From Desulfoscipio gibsoniae DSM 7213 (GTDB lineage Bacteria; Bacillota; Desulfotomaculia; Desulfotomaculales; Desulfallaceae), in assembly GCF_000233715.2 (NCBI RefSeq), contig NC_021184.1, forward strand, positions 248,001 through 312,000: a DNA stretch of 64,000 bases. Direction: 5' to 3'. Made by a program: the position numbers and the translations under genes. Below are positions 51,369 to 60,806 of this stretch, piece by piece (position 1 is the first letter of the stretch; each line of letters begins with the position of its first letter). The notes below the pieces were generated by a model. The model was not told the DNA's origin. It saw nothing but the letters and a program-made list of their open reading frames with translations, and did no database searches.

Positions 51369-51397
51369 TTGACTTATCTGGTAAGTGCTGTTAGAAT
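51369..51397 (+). promoter_or_regulatory. promoter of the HTH-AAR-like operon
   Basis: TTGACT (-35) and TAGAAT (-10) are separated by 17 bases. The -10 box is followed at once by the palindrome at 51402-51423. Confidence 0.65.
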
Positions 51398-51401
51398 ATA
51401 C

Positions 51402-51423
51402 TTGTACACAATATTGTGCACAA
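51402..51423. promoter_or_regulatory. near-perfect 22-bp operator-like palindrome
   Basis: ttgtacacaat followed by attgtgcacaa is an inverted repeat with a single mismatched pair. It covers the likely transcription start, so a bound protein would block the promoter. The HTH protein encoded 59 bases downstream is the natural candidate for autoregulation. Confidence 0.6.
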
Positions 51424-51481
51424 ATCCTGGTTGAGATCCTGATGTTAAAAAAGGCAAGTCAAGCGTTGGCGGGGGGAGAAC

Positions 51482-52015
51482 ATGGATTTAGTACGCATTG
51501 GCGATAAAGTGATTAGCAGACACAAAATAGACAGCTTTTTAACGGAAATTTTACAGCTCCGTTCCATGGGGTTATCCCAAACAGATGTAGCGGCCCGGCT
51601 GGGTATAGACCGTACTTTGGTGTCACGCCTGGAAAACATGGGTGAATTGCGTAAAGGTAAAAGTGTAGCTGTGATTGGTTTCCCCATTGCCAATCGTGAT
51701 GAAATATACGCCTTGATGCAGGCCGAAGGCGTTGATTATGTCATGCTGATGAGTGAATCCGAACGCTGGGATTTTGTCAGGCAAAAAAGCGGCATAGAAC
51801 TTTTCAATGCCATTATGGAGCTGATTGCCCTGGCACATTCATATGATCAGGTGGTAGTTATAGGGTCCGGAAAAAGAATTAAAATTATTCGGGCCGCGCT
51901 GGATAAAGAAGTGGTAGGACTGGAAATAGGTGAATCACCCATCCAAGAAGATAAGTATGTCGATCCGGCGGAGTTGGTGGCGGTGATCAGAGCCATTAAA
52001 GGAGGCAATGTTTGA
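51482..52015 (+). CDS. helix-turn-helix transcriptional regulator
   Basis: A 177-residue protein with a Cro/C1-like HTH near residues 25-50 (LSQTDVAARLGIDRTLVSRL) and a C-terminal alpha/beta domain (KSVAVIGFPIANRDEI near 59; DQVVVIGSGKRIKIIRAAL near 121) that may sense a ligand. The family is not characterised to my knowledge. It is cotranscribed with the dehydrogenase below (stop and start overlap by one base) and has a palindromic operator at its promoter. The ATG follows gggggga. Confidence 0.78.
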   Translation: MDLVRIGDKVISRHKIDSFLTEILQLRSMGLSQTDVAARLGIDRTLVSRLENMGELRKGKSVAVIGFPIANRDEIYALMQAEGVDYVMLMSESERWDFVRQKSGIELFNAIMELIALAHSYDQVVVIGSGKRIKIIRAALDKEVVGLEIGESPIQEDKYVDPAELVAVIRAIKGGNV

Positions 52016-53103
52016 TGAATACGTTTGCGTTCATGATCCACCCTCTGGATATAAGTGATTTTGCCCGTAAGTTTGGATTGCTGGGCAAACTGCCGCCCCG
52101 CCTGCTGGAGGGGTTATTTAAATATTCGCCACCCATTAAAGTGTCTAAGATCACCGGTGTGTATTCAGAGCATGCCCTGGCCGAGGGGTGGTTTGTGGCC
52201 TGTCCCATTACGGCCCGCTTGATGATGGAACTGCCCGAGCAATATGTTATGGGCAAAATTATTCAGGCCGGTAAACTGGCTCAGAGGATGGGGGCCAAAA
52301 TACTGGGACTCGGTGCCTTTACCTCGGTGGTGGGGGACGCAGGCATTACAGTGGCCAAAAATTTGGATATAGCCGTTACCACCGGCAACAGCTATACCGT
52401 AGCTACGGCGGTGGAGGGCACCAGGGAGGCGGCCCGATTGATGGGGCATGACCTAAAAAGATGTCATGCCGTGGTGGTGGGGGCTACAGGGTCCATCGGG
52501 CAGGTTTGCGCCCGCATGCTGGCCCGTGACGTGCGGTCCCTGACGCTGGTGGCACGACAGAAAAAACGGTTGGAGGATCTGGCCCACAAGATTATGTATG
52601 AAACCGGCGTGGCGGCCAGGATCACCTCGGATATCCAACAGGCACTGAGGGATGCCCAGATAGTGATCACTGTAACCAGTGCGGTGGATACCATTATTGG
52701 CCCGGAGGATTTAATGCCCGGTGCTGTGGTGTGCGATGTCAGCCGTCCCCGCAATGTATCCAAACAAGTGGCGGAAAAACGCCGGGATGTACTGGTTATT
52801 GAAGGCGGCGTGGTTGAAGTGCCCGGTAAGGTTAATTTTAACTTTAACTTTGGTTTTCCCGCGGGTACATCCTATGCCTGCATGGCTGAGACTATGATGC
52901 TGGCCATGGAGGGGCGCTATGAGAACTTTACCCTGGGCCGGGATTTAAGCCTTGCGCAAGTGGAACAAATATCGGCACTGGCCGGCAAACATGGTTTTCG
53001 GTTGGCTGGTTTTCGAAGTTTTGAGAGGGCGGTCAGCCCCGAGGAAATAGTTCGTATCAGGGAGCGGGCCCGGGCTAAGTTAGCATTGCCCAAAGCCAGG
53101 TGA
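52015..53103 (+). CDS. long-chain acyl-ACP reductase-like dehydrogenase
   Basis: A 362-residue Rossmann dehydrogenase often labelled shikimate dehydrogenase-like. It shows the layout of cyanobacterial long-chain acyl-ACP reductase: an N-terminal FMIHPLDISDFARKFG, GLGAFTSVVGD near 98, TTGNSYTVA near 123, the nucleotide-binding VVVGATGSIGQ at about 153-163, and NGGVVE-like EGGVVEVPGK near 264. Cys289 in YACMAET matches the position of the catalytic cysteine of that enzyme family. This suggests reduction of an acyl thioester to an aldehyde, but no aldehyde-consuming gene is nearby. ATG 52015 follows ggagg by nine bases; a TTG three bases earlier is also possible. Confidence 0.75.
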   Translation: MNTFAFMIHPLDISDFARKFGLLGKLPPRLLEGLFKYSPPIKVSKITGVYSEHALAEGWFVACPITARLMMELPEQYVMGKIIQAGKLAQRMGAKILGLGAFTSVVGDAGITVAKNLDIAVTTGNSYTVATAVEGTREAARLMGHDLKRCHAVVVGATGSIGQVCARMLARDVRSLTLVARQKKRLEDLAHKIMYETGVAARITSDIQQALRDAQIVITVTSAVDTIIGPEDLMPGAVVCDVSRPRNVSKQVAEKRRDVLVIEGGVVEVPGKVNFNFNFGFPAGTSYACMAETMMLAMEGRYENFTLGRDLSLAQVEQISALAGKHGFRLAGFRSFERAVSPEEIVRIRERARAKLALPKAR

Positions 53104-53122
53104 ATTGAGCCATTAACAAACC

Positions 53123-53151
53123 TTGACAAAAAATAGTGGCCTACATATAAT
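53123..53151 (+). promoter_or_regulatory. consensus sigma-A promoter upstream of greA
   Basis: TTGACA at 53123-53128 and TATAAT at 53146-53151, exactly 17 bases apart, are perfect consensus boxes. A hairpin (gcactgcaaa / tttgcagtgc, 53178-53201) lies in the leader, which runs about 170 bases to greA. Confidence 0.9.
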
Positions 53152-53329
53152 GTTATGGATGAACGGAGGTATTTTTGGCACTGCAAATTTTTTTGCAGTG
53201 CTTTAATAGTAACTGGGAGGCTTTGTGAAACTCTACTAAATATCCTAAATATCCCTGTTTTTTTGAATAATTCAATGGGAACAACCTATAGTGTTTTGTA
53301 AAACTTTTAAGTTAAGGAGAAGGAATTAA

Positions 53330-53806
53330 ATGAGTGATAAGGAAGTTATTCTTACTATAGAAGGCCTTAAAAAGCTGGAACAGGAATTGGAAGAGTTAAA
53401 ATCGGTGCGTCGCCGGGAGGTCGCTCAGCGGATTAAGCAGGCCATAGAATTTGGCGATATTAGCGAGAACTCGGAATACGAGGACGCCAAAAATGAGCAG
53501 GCCTTTAATGAGGGGCGCATCTTAACACTGGAAAAAATGCTGCGTAACGCCAAAATTATTGATGACGAAAACCTGGGCACCGAGGTGGTATCCATTGGGT
53601 CTACCGTGCTTTTGCGTGATATAGAATTTGATGAAGAGTTTCAGTGTACTATAGTTGGCTCTGCGGAAGCCGACCCCGGGGAGAATAAAATATCCAATGA
53701 ATCTCCAGTTGGTAAAGCCATACTGGGCAGGTCAAAGGGTGAAACCGTGGAAGTTACCGTCCCGGCGGGGGTCTTAAAGTACCATATAGTAGATATTGTT
53801 AAGTAG
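53330..53806 (+). CDS. greA: transcription elongation factor GreA
   Basis: A 158-residue elongation factor that rescues backtracked RNA polymerase by stimulating transcript cleavage. The N-terminal coiled coil carries the acidic tip ([15 protein letters not shown] near residue 43, including the DxxE pair), and the C-terminal FKBP-like domain ends with [13 protein letters not shown] near 120. The ATG follows aaggagaagg. lysS lies 29 bases downstream and is probably cotranscribed from the strong promoter. Confidence 0.96.
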   Translation: MSDKEVILTIEGLKKLEQELEELKSVRRREVAQRIKQAIEFGDISENSEYEDAKNEQAFNEGRILTLEKMLRNAKIIDDENLGTEVVSIGSTVLLRDIEFDEEFQCTIVGSAEADPGENKISNESPVGKAILGRSKGETVEVTVPAGVLKYHIVDIVK

Positions 53807-53835
53807 TTTTTAGTGCATCGGAGGTAAGCACATAA

Positions 53836-55347
<1,512 letters not shown>

Positions 55348-55452
55348 GTTAAACGGTGTAAGCGGTATAATTTGTTTATTGACACTTTTCGAGCATTATG
55401 ATAATATTTAAAACCGAGGCGGCAATGAAATGCAGCCAAAGCAACCAAGTTG

Positions 55453-55529
<77 letters not shown>

Positions 55530-55706
55530 ATTTAAGTTGCTAGTTAATTGAGCCCTCTGGTTAAGCTAAAAAGAACATGTTAGTAAAAAATTAAAGCTTG
55601 CCAATTGGTTTTAAATGTGGTAATATATCGAATTGTAGGGCAAAAGCTAAAGAATCAGGTTGCAATGTTTCTATAATTAAAGATTAATAACCAAATCACC
55701 CAAAGC

Positions 55707-55782
55707 GGGGGTGTAGCTCAGTTGGGAGAGCACCTGCCTTGCAAGCAGGGGGTCACCGGTTCGAGTCCGGTCATCTCCACCA
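55707..55782 (+). tRNA. tRNA-Ala (TGC)
   Basis: Acceptor GGGGGTG pairs CATCTCC with wobble; anticodon TGC at 55740-55742 within ctgcct/agcag; T-loop GGTTCGAGTCC; encoded CCA. It lies five bases before tRNA-Asn. Confidence 0.96.
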
Positions 55783-55787
55783 GTTAT

Positions 55788-55862
55788 TCCTCGATAGCTC
55801 AACGGTAGAGCATCCGGCTGTTAACCGGAGGGTTGCTGGTTCGAATCCAGCTCGGGGAGCCA
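55788..55862 (+). tRNA. tRNA-Asn (GTT)
   Basis: Acceptor TCCTCGA pairs TCGGGGA; anticodon GTT at 55820-55822 in stem ccggct/accgg; T-loop GGTTCGAATCC; encoded CCA. Confidence 0.96.
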
Positions 55863-55866
55863 AAAA

Positions 55867-55905
55867 AAGGGAACCGCAGAGTACTATCTCTGCGGTTCCC
55901 TTTTG
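55867..55905 (+). terminator. terminator of the tRNA cluster
   Basis: A 15-base stem (aagggaaccgcagag / ctctgcggttccctt) with a short loop and TTTT tail directly after tRNA-Asn. Confidence 0.88.
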
Positions 55906-55934
55906 TATATATGATTAAAGTTAAGGCAGGCTTT

Positions 55935-56015
55935 GGTGCCAGGTGTTGAAAGGTTGAAAATCTTTGATTTTCAACCTTTCAACACCTGGCACCTATCAAG
56001 GAGACGAAAGCTTTG
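55935..56015. repeat. ggtgccaggtgttga palindrome, copy 2
   Basis: A perfect 27-base inverted repeat (55935-55961 with 55967-55993) around a five-base loop, followed by 'tatcaaggagacgaaagctttga', which is nearly the same as the sequence following copy 1 at 50038-50060. It lies between the tRNA terminator and the converging Gx-transporter gene. Confidence 0.88.
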
Positions 56016-56043
56016 AGGGACTTTTTTTATAGATCTTTAACTG

Positions 56044-56556
56044 CTAAAAGGGTTGTTTATTTTGCTTGAGTAATACATTATAGGTTTGGGTTGTAACAAA
56101 GCCGACAATATAGCCTGTTATAAGCGCCGACACCAACAAAACAGGCAGGTAAACATAAATGCGAAAATCCTGTATCATTAAACTGGCTACAAATAATTGA
56201 CCTATATTATGTCCAACGGCTCCCATCAGGCTGATAGTTACGATGCTAATGTGCCTGCCTAAATATTTCCACATTAAAACCATAATTAATGTACTTAACA
56301 AACCTCCGCTGATGCTGAATAAAAACCCCACCGGGTTGCCACCGTACAGGGCGGCCAGCAGGCACCGCAGGGTGACGATTAAAAATGCGTCTTTCCATCC
56401 CAGGATTAATAAAGCCAGCAGGGTAATTATATTGGCCAGTCCCAGCTTTACGCCCTGAACGGCAATGGGCAGTGTGATAAAATTTTCAACTATATTTAGT
56501 GCCGTTGCCTGGGCAATAAACAAAGCTATTATAACCAGTCGCTTGGTCTTAGACAT
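56044..56556 (-). CDS. Gx transporter family protein (heptaprenyl diphosphate synthase component I-like)
   Basis: A 170-residue integral membrane protein with five or six helices (IVENFITLPIAVQGVKLGLANIITLLAL near residue 20; GGNPVGFLFSISGGLLSTLIM near 72). It belongs to the family named after heptaprenyl diphosphate synthase component I, now often called Gx transporters and usually linked with NusG-domain-II, ApbE and FMN-binding genes. The ATG at 56556 has ggagag upstream; a TTG further upstream overlaps that site. It lies 66 bases after apbE on the same strand. The substrate is unknown. Confidence 0.83.
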   Translation of the reverse strand: MSKTKRLVIIALFIAQATALNIVENFITLPIAVQGVKLGLANIITLLALLILGWKDAFLIVTLRCLLAALYGGNPVGFLFSISGGLLSTLIMVLMWKYLGRHISIVTISLMGAVGHNIGQLFVASLMIQDFRIYVYLPVLLVSALITGYIVGFVTTQTYNVLLKQNKQPF

Positions 56557-56622
56557 GTAATTACTCTCCAAAACGTTTTTTGTTAAAACAGTTTAGACGG
56601 TTTAGAATATCAGCGTGTTTAG

Positions 56623-57669
56623 CTATTCATCATAACTAAAATCTTCATCAGTTAATTGAAAATAATTGTTTTTTAGTCCCTGGCTTATATAAACTTTTTT
56701 ATCGTTGGTGACAAAGATGGCTTCTACTCCATCCAGGCTGTCGATAAGCTTCATGCCCTCTGTCAGGCCCAAAACATATGCCCCGGTGGATAAAGCATCG
56801 GCATCAATGCCCATTTTAGTGACCACGGTAACGCTAATCAAACTATTATCTGCAGGGTACCCCGTAGCGGGGTCAATAATATGGTGGTAGCGCCGGCCAT
56901 CTTTAATAAAATAACGCTCATAGCCGCCGGAGGTTACTACAGCCTTATCGGTTACGTAAACAATGCCCAGGTATGTACCCCTGGGTGCCAGTGGATTTTG
57001 GATACCCACGCGCCAAGGACTGCCGTCTTTTTTACTGCCTATAGCCATAACATTGCCGCCCAGGTTAATTATGCCTCGCAGTACTCCGTGTTCCAACAGT
57101 ATTCTTTTGGCCTCGTCCCCTGCATAACCCTTGGCAATGCCCCCTAAATCCACCACCTGCCCCGGGCGAGTGACCAGAACTGAAGGCCCGCTGTCATTGT
57201 TGATTTGCAATGATTTGTAATCCACCAGGGCCTTTGCCTTTTGTATACCGGTAGCACTAGGTACGGTGGCAAGGCCTGAACCAATGTCCCAAAGTTTAAC
57301 CAGCGGCCCGATGGTAGGGTCATAAGCACCCTGTGTCAAGGTGCTTATGAATACGGCCCTGGACAATACATAATGGGTATCTGTACTGACCTCTACTGAT
57401 TTTAACCCGGCCTGTGCGTTAAGCCTGGCAATTTCACTGTCATTACTAAAAAGGGTCATCTTTTTTTCTATTTGAGTTATCCTTTGTAATATATGGGAGC
57501 AGATTTTGGGGGCCTGGCTATCTTCAATGGTAATAATTATTTCGGTGTCCAGCTTAAAGTCCCGGGCGGTATATGGTTCTTGTTTTTCTGTTGTTGAGCA
57601 GCCGGCGCAGGAAAAAGCTAAAAAAATAAAAGCGGTTGCCCATCCGGCAAGCTTACGGTTAACGACCAT
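56623..57669 (-). CDS. apbE: FAD:protein FMN transferase
   Basis: A 348-residue ApbE lipoprotein (lipobox CAGC near residue 22) that uses FAD to attach FMN to Ser/Thr of extracytosolic proteins. Motifs include TRPGQVVDLGGIAKGYAGDEA near 160, NLGGNVMAIG near 200 and the metal-binding region TVVTKMGIDADALSTGAYVLG near 285. Two proteins in this window carry full flavinylation motifs (40901-42502 and 42517-43743) and are its likely targets. The ATG at 57669 is seven bases after gaggag; the frame extends further upstream without a site. Confidence 0.9.
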   Translation of the reverse strand: MVVNRKLAGWATAFIFLAFSCAGCSTTEKQEPYTARDFKLDTEIIITIEDSQAPKICSHILQRITQIEKKMTLFSNDSEIARLNAQAGLKSVEVSTDTHYVLSRAVFISTLTQGAYDPTIGPLVKLWDIGSGLATVPSATGIQKAKALVDYKSLQINNDSGPSVLVTRPGQVVDLGGIAKGYAGDEAKRILLEHGVLRGIINLGGNVMAIGSKKDGSPWRVGIQNPLAPRGTYLGIVYVTDKAVVTSGGYERYFIKDGRRYHHIIDPATGYPADNSLISVTVVTKMGIDADALSTGAYVLGLTEGMKLIDSLDGVEAIFVTNDKKVYISQGLKNNYFQLTDEDFSYDE

Positions 57670-57775
57670 TTTACATCTCCTCATTTTTCTGCATCCAGTA
57701 TGATAAAAGCCCACGAGCAAGGAACTCATGGGCTTATATATGTTTATAATGGTTATTGCTCAATAATAATAGCTA

Positions 57776-58393
57776 TTATTGACCTTCTAAAAGCGGTCCG
57801 GCGGTCAGGGCTTCGTTGGCCAGCATTTTAAAATTATTTGATGCACCGGTGGCTCCGGAGACCGTGTCAACCATATCCGGATTTTGCACTTCAATTAATG
57901 AATTTTGCAGTGTGGTGTAGGATTGTATTAAATCAACTTTGGTAATTTCTTTAAACTGCTGCAGATATGCTTCGTCAGCGCTTTTGTACACCCCTTGCTC
58001 ATTGATCTCATCGTATTTGGCATTGTCAATTTTGCCATCAACTACAGTTATCTCCACTTCGCCCTTCCAGCCATGTTCATCAAAATCGTCTCCGGCTGCT
58101 TTGTATATACCATCTTGCAGTAAATCGCCCACGTAAACAGTTTTGGTTTGTTGATTCCAGCCGATTCTTTTTTCCAATACTTCGCCCATAGCCCGCACGG
58201 GCAGGTAGGTTTTACCGTCAATAACAACGGGCTGTTGCTGTTCAGGCAGGGTAATATTTTGACCATTGATATTAAAATTAAATTTGGCGGCAATGGCTTG
58301 TAAGCCTTCCGTGCCTGCTGAAACCAGGCCTGTACAAGCGAAAATGGCAATTGCCGTGATGATGGCGGCTGTGCATATCTTTCTACTTTTCAC
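57776..58393 (-). CDS. exported FMN-binding domain protein with stalk-like domain
   Basis: A 205-residue secreted protein. A signal peptide ends near residue 26 (LVSAG). Residues about 30-95 resemble the stalk (copper amine oxidase N-terminal) domain (YLPVRAMGEVLEKRIGWN). The rest is an FMN-binding domain with the motif VSGATGASNNF near 183. In the flavinylation motif [ST]GATx[ST] the last position is normally the acceptor; here it is alanine with serine following, so covalent attachment is doubtful. It lies 106 bases upstream of apbE on the same strand. Confidence 0.8.
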   Translation of the reverse strand: MKSRKICTAAIITAIAIFACTGLVSAGTEGLQAIAAKFNFNINGQNITLPEQQQPVVIDGKTYLPVRAMGEVLEKRIGWNQQTKTVYVGDLLQDGIYKAAGDDFDEHGWKGEVEITVVDGKIDNAKYDEINEQGVYKSADEAYLQQFKEITKVDLIQSYTTLQNSLIEVQNPDMVDTVSGATGASNNFKMLANEALTAGPLLEGQ

Positions 58394-58720
58394 TTATCTC
58401 CCCCCTGTTTTAAATTATTATTTTTAGTTATTTTACAGCCCAAGGTAACTATTGGCAATGATATACTGATATGTTTTTTTATTATATATTAAGAAATTTA
58501 AATATGTGGTGATAATAATATTTTAAGTAACAATTAATTATATTAAGAAAAAGCGTGATATTTACATGCCAATGGCTTGAATAACTCTTTTTGGTTATTG
58601 ATAAATATCAATCAAATGGTGTTATACTATAGTTAAGGTAAGTTAAAGTCAAGATCAACGGCTGGGTGTCCAAAAGGGGTGCGATAGCTAAATATATTCT
58701 ACATTGGGAGGTCAACCATA
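58394..58720. other. divergent control region of the FMN-binding gene and ctsR
   Basis: This 327-base AT-rich gap has no gene. On the plus strand TTGATA at 58598 and TATACT at 58623 could be a promoter (19-base spacing, longer than ideal). 'gttaaagtcaagatcaa' just after it recalls the CtsR heptad pattern only loosely. The minus-strand promoter for the FMN-binding gene was not identified. Confidence 0.5.
58598..58628 (+). promoter_or_regulatory. possible ctsR operon promoter
   Basis: TTGATA and TATACT, 19 bases apart, 93 bases before ctsR. The wide spacing would suit a regulated promoter, but the call is weak. Confidence 0.4.
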
Positions 58721-59191
58721 ATGTCCAGCCTGTCCAACATTATCGAGCAGTATTTAAATAAATTGTTCCAGCAAAGCGGTGAAAAAATCGTGGAAATACA
58801 GCGCAATGAGCTGGCAGAAAAATTTGATTGTGCTCCCTCACAAATTAATTACGTTTTGGCCACCAGGTTTACCATTGAAAAGGGGTACGTGGTGGAAAGC
58901 CGCCGGGGTGGCGGGGGGTTTGTGCGGATAGTTAAGGTGCCGCTTAACGCCGGGGAGCTGGACCTGGTTAGTGAAGTGGTCAATTTGGTGGGTGACCGTA
59001 TCTCCGAGCGTGGTGCCGGCGCCATTTTATCCCGGCTGCTGGAGGAGGAAATGGTTTCTCCCCGGGAGGCAGCTATTGTTAAGGCGTGTCTTGCCCGGAA
59101 TGTATTGCGTATCGGTCTGCCGGCCCGGGATCAATTGCGAGCCAATATTCTTAAATCTGTATTAATGGTTATATTTAAAAACTATAAATAA
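58721..59191 (+). CDS. ctsR: transcriptional repressor CtsR
   Basis: A 156-residue heat-shock repressor of clp genes. The N-terminal winged HTH contains RNELAEKFDCAPSQINYVLATRF near residue 27 and the glycine-rich wing SRRGGGGFVRI near 60, which touches DNA and senses heat. The C-terminal dimerisation region contains LLEEEMVSPREA near 107. The ATG follows gggaggt. It begins the operon ctsR-mcsA-mcsB-clpC, the usual Firmicute order, and is expected to repress it. Confidence 0.94.
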   Translation: MSSLSNIIEQYLNKLFQQSGEKIVEIQRNELAEKFDCAPSQINYVLATRFTIEKGYVVESRRGGGGFVRIVKVPLNAGELDLVSEVVNLVGDRISERGAGAILSRLLEEEMVSPREAAIVKACLARNVLRIGLPARDQLRANILKSVLMVIFKNYK

Positions 59192-59210
59192 TATTCCGGG
59201 GGGATTATTA

Positions 59211-59744
59211 ATGCTTTGTGACAGATGTCATGAAAGACCCGCTACCGTACACTATACAGAGATTGTAAACGGGCATAAGGCCAAGCTGCATTTATGCGAG
59301 GTCTGTGCCGCTCAGATACAGACCGGGGGATCGGGTTTTATGCCTCAAATCAATTTGCATAATATATTGGCCAGTTTCTTGAGCCAGGCACCGCCGGCGC
59401 ATCCGTTTACCGCTAAAAACCGCCAGGAAGCGAGCTGTCCCACGTGTGGCACCACCGAGGGTTTATTTGCCCAAAAGGGTTTATTGGGATGCGGTGACTG
59501 TTACCATTATTTTGGTGACCGTCTGGAACCTCTGATGCGTAGAATCCATGGTTCCAGCAGCCATGCGGGCAAGGTGCCCGAGCGCACCGGCGGGCGGGCC
59601 AAAATAATCAGACAAATAAACGAAATAAAAGGCCGGCTGCAACAGGCCGTGGCGCGGGAAGAATTTGAACAGGCGGCTCAGCTGCGTGACCAAATCCGGC
59701 AATTGGAGCAGGAGCTATCAGGGGGTGAGCACAGTGGGCATTAA
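59211..59744 (+). CDS. mcsA: McsA, activator of the McsB arginine kinase
   Basis: A 177-residue zinc protein. Four CxxC motifs are visible: CDRCHE at residue 3, CEVCA near 29, CPTCG near 80 and CGDCYHYF near 99. The C-terminus is a UVR motif (AVAREEFEQAAQLRDQIRQL near 150). McsA stimulates McsB and links it to stress control. The ATG follows gggggg. The stop overlaps mcsB by 11 bases. Confidence 0.93.
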   Translation: MLCDRCHERPATVHYTEIVNGHKAKLHLCEVCAAQIQTGGSGFMPQINLHNILASFLSQAPPAHPFTAKNRQEASCPTCGTTEGLFAQKGLLGCGDCYHYFGDRLEPLMRRIHGSSSHAGKVPERTGGRAKIIRQINEIKGRLQQAVAREEFEQAAQLRDQIRQLEQELSGGEHSGH

Positions 59745-60801
59745 GGAAACGATGAACAGTGCTAAAAGCGGCTGGATGGCAGGAGGCGGCCCCGAGGGGG
59801 ATATATTGATCAGCAGCCGGGTCAGGGTGGCCCGCAACCTGAAGGGATATGCTTATCCTCATTTGCTGGATCAGGAAAAAGCTGAACAAGTTATTCATGC
59901 GGTACAGTTGGCACTGGACAGCCAGGCCATTAAAAGCCGGTTGGATGAACTGGAAACTATACGCATGTCTGAATTGAGCCCCGTGGAGAGGCAAATACTA
60001 GTTGAGAAACATTTAATTAGCCCCAACCTTTTAGAGGAATACAGTAAAAAAGCCGTGGTTTTGCAGGATGATGAAGTGATCAGCATTATGATCAATGAAG
60101 AGGATCATTTGCGTATTCAGTGCTTGTTGCCTGGACTGCAGCTGGAAAAGGCCTGGGCACTGGTAAACCAAATAGATGATGGCTTGGAGAACACGCTGGA
60201 TTATGCATTTTCCGAAAAATTCGGCTACCTTACCGCTTGTCCCACAAATACCGGCACGGGTATGCGGGCATCGGTTATGCTGCATTTGCCCGGCTTGGTG
60301 CTGGTGGACCAGGTGGGCGCGGTGCTTACCACTGTCTCCAAGCTGGGTTTTACGGTGCGGGGACTGTATGGTGAGGGCACCGAGGCGCTGGGTAATTTAT
60401 TTCAGCTGAGCAACCAGGTTACGATGGGGCATTCAGAACAGGAAATTATCAATAGCTTAAATTCGGTTACCGGGCAGATCCTGGCCCAGGAGCGGGAGGC
60501 CCGCAAAGCATTAATGCAGCAACGTAAAGATCAGCTGGAAGATAAAATGGGGCGTTCCTATGGCATATTGAAATATGCACATATGATATCTTCCGAAGAA
60601 GCCATGCGCCGTATATCCGATGTCAGAATGGGGGTTGATCTGCAGCTGATAGATGGCCTTACGGCGGAACAATTAACGGAATTAATGGTTATGACACGCC
60701 CGGCGTATCTGGCCAAGGAGGGGAATAATAAGTTGGACCCCCTGCGCCGGGATATTTTAAGGGCCGAGATTATCCGTAACAAGTTAAATAAGGGAGGTTG
60801 A
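59734..60801 (+). CDS. mcsB: protein-arginine kinase McsB
   Basis: A 355-residue guanido kinase-like enzyme that phosphorylates arginine residues and so marks proteins for ClpCP. Motifs are [14 protein letters not shown] near residue 25, NEEDHLRIQ near 118, [20 protein letters not shown] near 169 with the catalytic cysteine, and GLYGEGTEA near 210. The GTG at 59734 is eight bases after ggggg and gives the normal length; the frame is open upstream inside mcsA. Confidence 0.94.
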   Translation: MGIKETMNSAKSGWMAGGGPEGDILISSRVRVARNLKGYAYPHLLDQEKAEQVIHAVQLALDSQAIKSRLDELETIRMSELSPVERQILVEKHLISPNLLEEYSKKAVVLQDDEVISIMINEEDHLRIQCLLPGLQLEKAWALVNQIDDGLENTLDYAFSEKFGYLTACPTNTGTGMRASVMLHLPGLVLVDQVGAVLTTVSKLGFTVRGLYGEGTEALGNLFQLSNQVTMGHSEQEIINSLNSVTGQILAQEREARKALMQQRKDQLEDKMGRSYGILKYAHMISSEEAMRRISDVRMGVDLQLIDGLTAEQLTELMVMTRPAYLAKEGNNKLDPLRRDILRAEIIRNKLNKGG

Positions 60802-60806
60802 TGGAT

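Noticed and set aside
53175-53228. 17-codon leader peptide before greA
   Set aside because: A TTG behind ggaggt opens a short frame across the leader hairpin, but spacing is only four bases and there is no meaningful residue pattern.
58630-58665. CtsR operator before ctsR
   Set aside because: The gtcaa-containing stretch matches the tandem heptad consensus too loosely to be called, although autoregulation is expected from the gene family.
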